A stretch of 64,000 bases of DNA. Source: Umbilicaria muhlenbergii. Its lineage: Eukaryota > Ascomycota > Lecanoromycetes > Umbilicariales > Umbilicariaceae. The stretch covers positions 4,162,996 through 4,226,995 of the forward strand of contig KK106982.1 in NCBI GenBank assembly GCA_000611775.1, read 5' to 3'. A model generated the notes under the pieces. The model worked only from the letters and a program-made list of their open reading frames with translations, was not told the DNA's origin and searched no databases. Every line of letters starts with the position of its first letter. Positions within the stretch are counted from its first letter, which is position 1. This document shows, one piece after another, positions 58,981 through 64,000 of the stretch. A program made the translations under genes and the position numbers.

Positions 58981-59435
58981 TGTGAGCATTCAGTGTACAG
59001 AACTCATCAGGTGCTAGTTCAGAATAAAAAAAATTATACTTAACAACAGCACAGTCTTGTGAAGGTAACTTTCATTAGCAAATCAACCTCATGAGGGAGC
59101 TCAGTCAATAGACATCACTCCTGGCACTTCATGAAAGTGACTAAAGGAGTTAACATCATTGATGACACCTCATGAAGGTGTGATTCAGCAATGAACACCT
59201 CATGAAGGCAGCTTCATTGAGGTGACTGCTTCATGAGACCTTCCTCAGGCAGGCTAGCTTCAGAAGGGATATATTATGAGGTCAGAGCATGTCTCACTTT
59301 CTTTCTTAACAATAATTCTCTACCTACTAGCAATACCATACTATTGTGAATCATCAACTATAAGCTTAAGTCATTATTATCACATAGCTTCATAATTCCT
59401 TAGTTAAGATATTACCTCACGGTAGTACACTTACA
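58981..59435 (+). repeat. D 3' LTR
   Basis: 455 bp, TGTGAGCATTCAGTG to ACACTTACA, followed by the duplication GAAGA and then by element F sequence. Confidence 0.93.
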
Positions 59436-62080
59436 GAAGAGCTAGTTCAGTTGAATGTTACAGTCATCTCAGTCAAAGGCTATGAATTTTGAGGATGATG
59501 CTACATCATGATGCAAGCTAGACTTTCTCAGGATGATCAGACCATGTTTATATGCCTTAATATCAGTTGTACAGTGAGTTTAATCAATTGAGGTTTCCTC
59601 AAGGAGCATGCTTCTAATGCTGAAGTGAAGAAAATGACTTCATCAATGAAGGTTTGAGGACTGAGTTTCAGCTCACATTCAGCTGAAGATTATGTGAAAT
59701 TAAACTTATACTTGCCAGCAAGCCATGATAAAACTGCAGTCATTCACTGAGAAATTCACATCATTGATGATTTGAAAGTTAATATACTAATTGAAACTGA
59801 CATCCTGATCTCAGAACAAATTGACATGCTATTATCTCAAAGAAAAGCAGTTATAGGAAGCTGTAAGAATGTTGAGCTGAACCTGAATATCACTACTCTT
59901 CAGAACTAAACAAACTGACTTTTAATGATAAGTGATCAAACCACGGTACCTGCCTATGGTTCAACCATCATTCAAATCAAACCTCTCAAGGGATTACTCA
60001 CTGATTGAGACCTCTTATTTAAATCAGAATGCAAGTTAACAGATGTTTATGCATATACCTTAATCATCAATCATACCCTGAAGAGTATTGAAGTCTGAAA
60101 TGACTCTGACAAAGCTGTGATTATACCACGCCATACGCGTCTAGACTGCATCATCAAATATGAAGTGAACAGCTGCTTTTTAGTTAACCTTGAACTACTT
60201 CAGACAGCTTTTATGAAGCTTATCAACTGAATAAAATCAATCTTCTGAATGTTATTAGCAGTCACAACTGCTTATCATATAACATTCAATACCTCTGTTG
60301 AATCAGAGCATCAGCTTCAGAATGAGATCACAGTCTATGAGCAGACCCCTGCAGTCACAGCATTAACTGATGTTGTTAACTGCTATCTTAATCTCTGAGA
60401 AGACAAAGGGAATATGGCTGACATCCTGAAAGATGAATGAATGAAGATATCACTACTAGACAATTGATGAGAGCTTTACAAGCCTGAACAAGTCAAAGTT
60501 TACTCACTAGGCGTGAAAGATCATGAGCTTGTCAATGAAGCTTTCAATAAGCTGCATGAGCAAGGCTGTATGACATGAACAACTCAGTCTACCTCATTTA
60601 CCTACCCTTGTTTTGTAGTCTGAAAGACTACTTCAAATGGATGAAAAGGCTGTGTTGTTGTTGACATTCAAGTGCTAAACTGAATAACCATGCCTGACGC
60701 TTATTCAGTCCTTAATCAGGCAGACATCCTCACTGCTGTACAAGAGGCAGACTACATATTCACTGTGAATTGTGCCTTCTTTTTCTATCAGTGAAGGGTT
60801 AAACCTCAGGACTGTCACAAGCTTACTGTCTCTTCTCACTGAGGTCAAGAAATGTTCAACATCACTGTCATGAGCTATAAAAACTCCTCAGCTTATGTTC
60901 AGTGAATGATTGACTGAATCTTACATTCACATCATGATTTCTTCAGAACTTATGTTGATGACATCATTATTTACATTAAGTCCTGCTCATTATCTGACCA
61001 CATAGGACATCTAGACCTGGTTTTTAAATCCTTGACAGAGAAAGACATATGTCTGTCTCTGAAGGACCTCTATTGAGGAACTTACCTCTTTTGAGTTAAA
61101 CAGCTTTCATCAGCTGCAAAGCCTCTTCTCTAAACTGATCATACTGATTCATTACAACCTGAAGCGTCAACTCTACACTGACATGAACGCCTCAAAAGAG
61201 TTCAGCTTCAGAGCTCACGTCTATCACATGAAGGAAAGCCATGATTTCATTATAATCTCAGGTCAGAAGAGCATGAAATTGATACTTTTCCTTAATAAAG
61301 CTTTAGTTAACGCTGAGACCTGCTACTGATCAACAGAACTTGAAGTCACAGGCCTTGTATGACTAGTATGAAAGATTCACCACATGCTGAAATCTGCAGA
61401 AAAGCCTACTATCATCTATACTGATCATTTCATCACTTTAGACATTGTTCATCAGTTCAGCCTGACCTCAACCACCTTCATAGATAAGATGAATTTACAG
61501 TTAGTTCATGTCAGTGAATACCTACAAAGGTTTCACCTTAATGTTCAACATAAAACAAGCAAGACAAATGTTGTCCTGAACACTCTGTCTTAATTAATCA
61601 GCTCAAGCACCTCAGACCCTCATGATCAGTCACTTAATAATCTAACAGTTGATGTCCTCATTGCTGACATTCAGTCACGCCTAGCAAATCAAGCGGCTCA
61701 ATTGAAGTCAAAAGAAGAGATCTTCAAGGATGTTCTCATCTATGCAGTCAGCCTGATCAAAATGAATGAAGCCTTTCAGACCAGACTCCTTGAGGCTTAT
61801 GAGGATGAACCACGGTGAGACTGTATTTGAAAGATGATATCAGACAATAACACTTTAAAGGAAAACACTGCAAGGCTTCTCTACTGTTTAATTTGAAAGC
61901 TCATTTACTTTGATGATCTTGAACAAGGCCTTCATCTATGTATTCCTGAAGATCTAGTCAAGGAAGTCTTTCAGCTAGCTCATGATGAGTTGAGACACTC
62001 AGAGTATGCCTGTGTTGAATTTCACTGATTCACCGCTGAGCAGACATCATTGAGGCAGAGGTTTAAGACAGGGGTTTCTA
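59436..62080 (+). pseudogene. Element F, block 2: protease, RT, RNase H, start of integrase
   Basis: Continues F after D. A protease motif region lies near 59560-59595 ('CTVSLI'). RT spans about 60470-61060 with 'TYVDDIIIY' near 60948-60975. RNase H spans about 61130-61595, including the open piece 61384-61593 ('TIIYTDHFITLDIVHQFS', 'NVVLNTLS'). The beginning of the integrase zinc domain ('VFQLAHDELRHSEYACVEFH') lies near 61965-62030. Sequence similarity to Pol stops near 62060-62080. It is broken with many breaks. Confidence 0.8.
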
Positions 62081-62386
62081 GCAAGAGAAGCAGTCACGTC
62101 ATGAGTGTATGTATGTTTTAACTTAGTGAAAAGCTCCTTAACATGTATATTAACAGCTTGAAAGCCTCAAGTTTCTGCTTTCTTCCTCACGTTCATTTAT
62201 ATTATTTGGGTGATATTTAGGCAGATACAATACATTTATTTGATCTTTATATCATTTCATTACAACAGATTATGAGCTTGATCAGTGTTTAAATTATCAC
62301 CTGTTGCTGTTGTCTATCACCTTCACTCTAACCCTCACTGCCTTAACCCCTGCTGTCATCAACCCCGCCGTCACCACCCCCGCCGC
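62080..62386. other. Unassigned sequence between F and copia element G
   Basis: No gene or repeat recognised. 62330-62386 is unusual for the window in keeping CC and CpG runs ('aaccccgccgtcaccaccc'). It may be the only single-copy host DNA in the window, the unrecognised end of F, or part of another repeat. Confidence 0.4.
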
Positions 62387-62575
62387 TGTTGAGCAAGTTG
62401 AGCAACCAAAGTTTGCTTTGATATAAACCTTTGATATCAGCCAGTTATAAAGTCGAAAAACTGACTGAAAAAGATGTCAATTCTTCATATGAATTTCACT
62501 CTGAAAATCAAATGAATAGAAACGTCTATATATATATGAAGGCTTGATGAATAGAACTTCAAATAAATACTCACA
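62387..62575 (+). repeat. G 5' LTR (probable) and leader
   Basis: It starts TGTTGAGCAAGTTGAGC and ends about AAATACTCACA. It includes a TATATATATA run near 62527-62537 that could be the promoter. Leader 62576-62637 is CpG-rich ('cacgccgccgcgtacgcag'). Only one LTR is in the window, so the limits are inferred from TG/CA ends and distance to Gag. Confidence 0.5.
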
Positions 62576-62637
62576 CCCCTGAGTCATTATCCACGCCGCC
62601 GCGTACGCAGAAGGCAGTCACACAGTTTTAAAAAAGC

Positions 62638-63999
62638 ATGAAATATGAGTCTCTGAAGACCTCAGGCCTAGTCAAACTCAATAAGATGAACTACACTCAA
62701 TGAGCAGGGAGAACAAGGGGTTATTTAAAAGCATGAAACTACTGAGACGTCATAGACAGAACTGACGCTGCGTCAGAGGAGAAGAAGGATTTAAATGAGA
62801 AGACATTAAAACCTCTCATTAAGAAGTATAAGAAGTGAAGAAGGACTGATAAAAAGGCTTGAAACAACATATTGTCACTTTGCTCTCAGGAGGATGAAAC
62901 ATTCTATAAACTGAAGACAGCAAAAGAGCTTTGAGATCATCTTGAGAACATCAAGAAGCTTAAGGGCAAGTCATATTATCAGTCACAGCTTAAAGCATTC
63001 ATCAATTACAAGCAAGGACTCAAGAAGATGATGAAGCAGACTTATCATGCCTTGAAGAAAATTCAAGTGGAGATTACAGTGCTTAAATCAAAGGCGCTCA
63101 TCAATGATGACATGATTCAGGAAGTGTTCCTTGACTCTTTAAAGGAGGAGCCTTACAGCTCAGTTGTATTTTAAATAAACAATGAAATCATGAACCCTGA
63201 AATTGAGACTGTTCTACGCCAATTGAAGGAGCGAGAAATAAAAGAAGTGTTGAATAATAAATCAACTAATAATGCCACCGCAAACGCAGCTCAAGCAGGA
63301 AGCAAAGGCAAAGATGATAAGATAAGAAAAACATGTTTTTGATGTCAAAAAAGAGAGCATTTCACCTTCAATTACTACACTTTGAAGATGAAAGACGGGG
63401 AAGAACTACCTTTTAACAGAGTTAAATCATCATCAAAGTTCAAGGCAAATGCACAGCAAGCCAATGAAAATTCAGGGCTGGTGAAAGATTCAAAAAATTT
63501 AAAAGATCTGACTAATCAGGACAATGAGTTCAACTCAGATGAGTGAGCATGAAAAGCAGTGACTATGAAAGCTCTAGTCAACTTAAAACTAACCTCTGAC
63601 TGCTGAATTGTGAACTTCAGAGTGAGCCACCACATGACTCTGAATTGAGCAATTTTTGTTGAAATTCAGAACTATTACACGGAAGTCTGCTTAGTCAATG
63701 AGCACTCAATAAAAGCAGCTGATATGAGCAAGGTGAAAGTTGATTTTGAAGGGAGAAAACTCACCTTAAATGACGTCCTCTATGTTTCTGAATTGGATAG
63801 AAATTTGCTGTTGATTGAGGCAGCAAGAAAGCACGGAATAACAGTTGAATTTGAGCTTAAAAATGTTGTTTTTAAGCATAATGAAAGCGTCATGATCACA
63901 GCAAACCAACATGATTCAGTTTATGTTGTCAAGTTGATGAGCGCAAAAGTGGCCTTTAAGGTTCAAGCTTACCAAAAATTGACGTGCAGCCTGACAGCC
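62638..63999 (+). pseudogene. G copia Gag, zinc knuckle and protease
   Basis: Met at 62638 starts KYESLKTSGLVKLNKMNYT, matching the 'L...NY..W' opening of copia Gag (the UBN2/DUF4219 type). A block like 'YYQSQLKAFINYK' lies near 62980. The zinc knuckle lies near 63334-63375 (Cys pair, then E-H-F). The copia protease follows near 63600-63660 ('SHHMT') with 'LNDVLYVSELDRNLLLI' near 63766-63816, the 'VLYVP-x-L-x-x-NLLS' block that sits before integrase in copia Pol. It is broken, and more of the element lies to the right. Confidence 0.82.
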
Positions 64000-64000
64000 T

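Larger units (their letters stand above)
52154..59435 (+). mobile_element. Element D, full-length Ty3/gypsy fossil inserted in F
   Basis: Two 455-bp LTRs (52154-52608, 58981-59435) flank Gag, protease, RT, RNase H, integrase, a chromodomain-like end, an antisense accessory region and a G-rich purine tract. Both flanks are GAAGA (52149-52153, 59436-59440), a perfect duplication. Total length is 7.28 kb. It looks complete in layout but is broken with dozens of breaks. A partial sister lies at 17728-19584. Confidence 0.95.
62387..64000 (+). mobile_element. Element G, Ty1/copia, 5' part, clipped by window edge
   Basis: A short LTR, leader, copia-type Gag with zinc knuckle and the copia protease region follow one another in the usual order. 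CpG is kept more often than in the gypsy elements, suggesting a younger or less mutated copy. It is still broken, with several breaks within the visible part. Confidence 0.8.

Noticed and set aside
1-64000. A genome with a changed genetic code, suggested by abundant TGA
   Set aside because: TGA and TCA are in excess equally on both strands and in LTRs and other noncoding DNA, so mutation bias explains them. The window has no host gene to test the idea; codon use in conserved host genes would settle it.
1-64000. tRNA, rRNA or host protein genes
   Set aside because: None could be recognised; all longer open frames map to retroelement proteins, their antisense accessory frames, or shadows.

Overview
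The window looks like a fungal, repeat-filled heterochromatic block. About 62 of its 64 kb can be assigned to LTR retrotransposons, nearly all Ty3/gypsy chromoviruses (integrase followed by a chromodomain), plus one Ty1/copia start at the right edge. I see no host protein gene, rRNA or tRNA. The fungal assignment is inference: it rests on the element families (chromoviruses, a Gag with a C2H2 finger, a 'FTHF..DD' type reverse transcriptase) and on a strong C-to-T mutation signature (CpG scarce, TCA and TGA in excess on both strands), like fungal RIP or methyl-cytosine decay. All retroelements are broken with many breaks and are described as fossils.

Layout, left to right: family A copy on the minus strand (1-3919); a 75-bp LTR scrap (3920-3994); family A on the plus strand (3995-12046); family B copy B1, minus (12047-17727); 3' end of a family D copy (17728-19584); 5' end of a family A copy, minus (19585-20763). 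Next comes a large host element E (plus) in four blocks (20764-22936, 30119-31067, 37725-42608, 49112-49611), split by C2 (22937-30118, plus, duplication ATAAT), B2 (31068-37724, minus, duplication GAAAC) and C1 (42609-49111, minus, duplication AGTGA). Element F (plus) starts at 49612 and is split by a full-length D (52154-59435, duplication GAAGA); F resumes at 59436 and fades out near 62080. A copia element G begins at about 62387 and runs off the window.

The youngest-looking piece is a 773-bp non-autonomous DNA transposon (28840-29612) inside C2. It has terminal inverted repeats starting TACGCTGCA, an exact 8-bp duplication (GGCGCAGT, hAT-like), a 37-38 bp tandem array and telomere-like GGGTTGGG tracts. 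It largely lacks the mutation signature around it.

The most interesting biology is that gypsy families A, B, C and D each carry, between integrase/chromodomain and the 3' LTR, an accessory reading frame on the antisense strand. Its mark is a cysteine cluster (C-x2-C-x6/7-C...), followed in A, B and C by a charged, coiled-coil-like tail. In A and D it also has plausible spliceosomal intron signals. Its recurrence in families with different LTRs suggests a conserved antisense gene cassette of these fungal chromoviruses.
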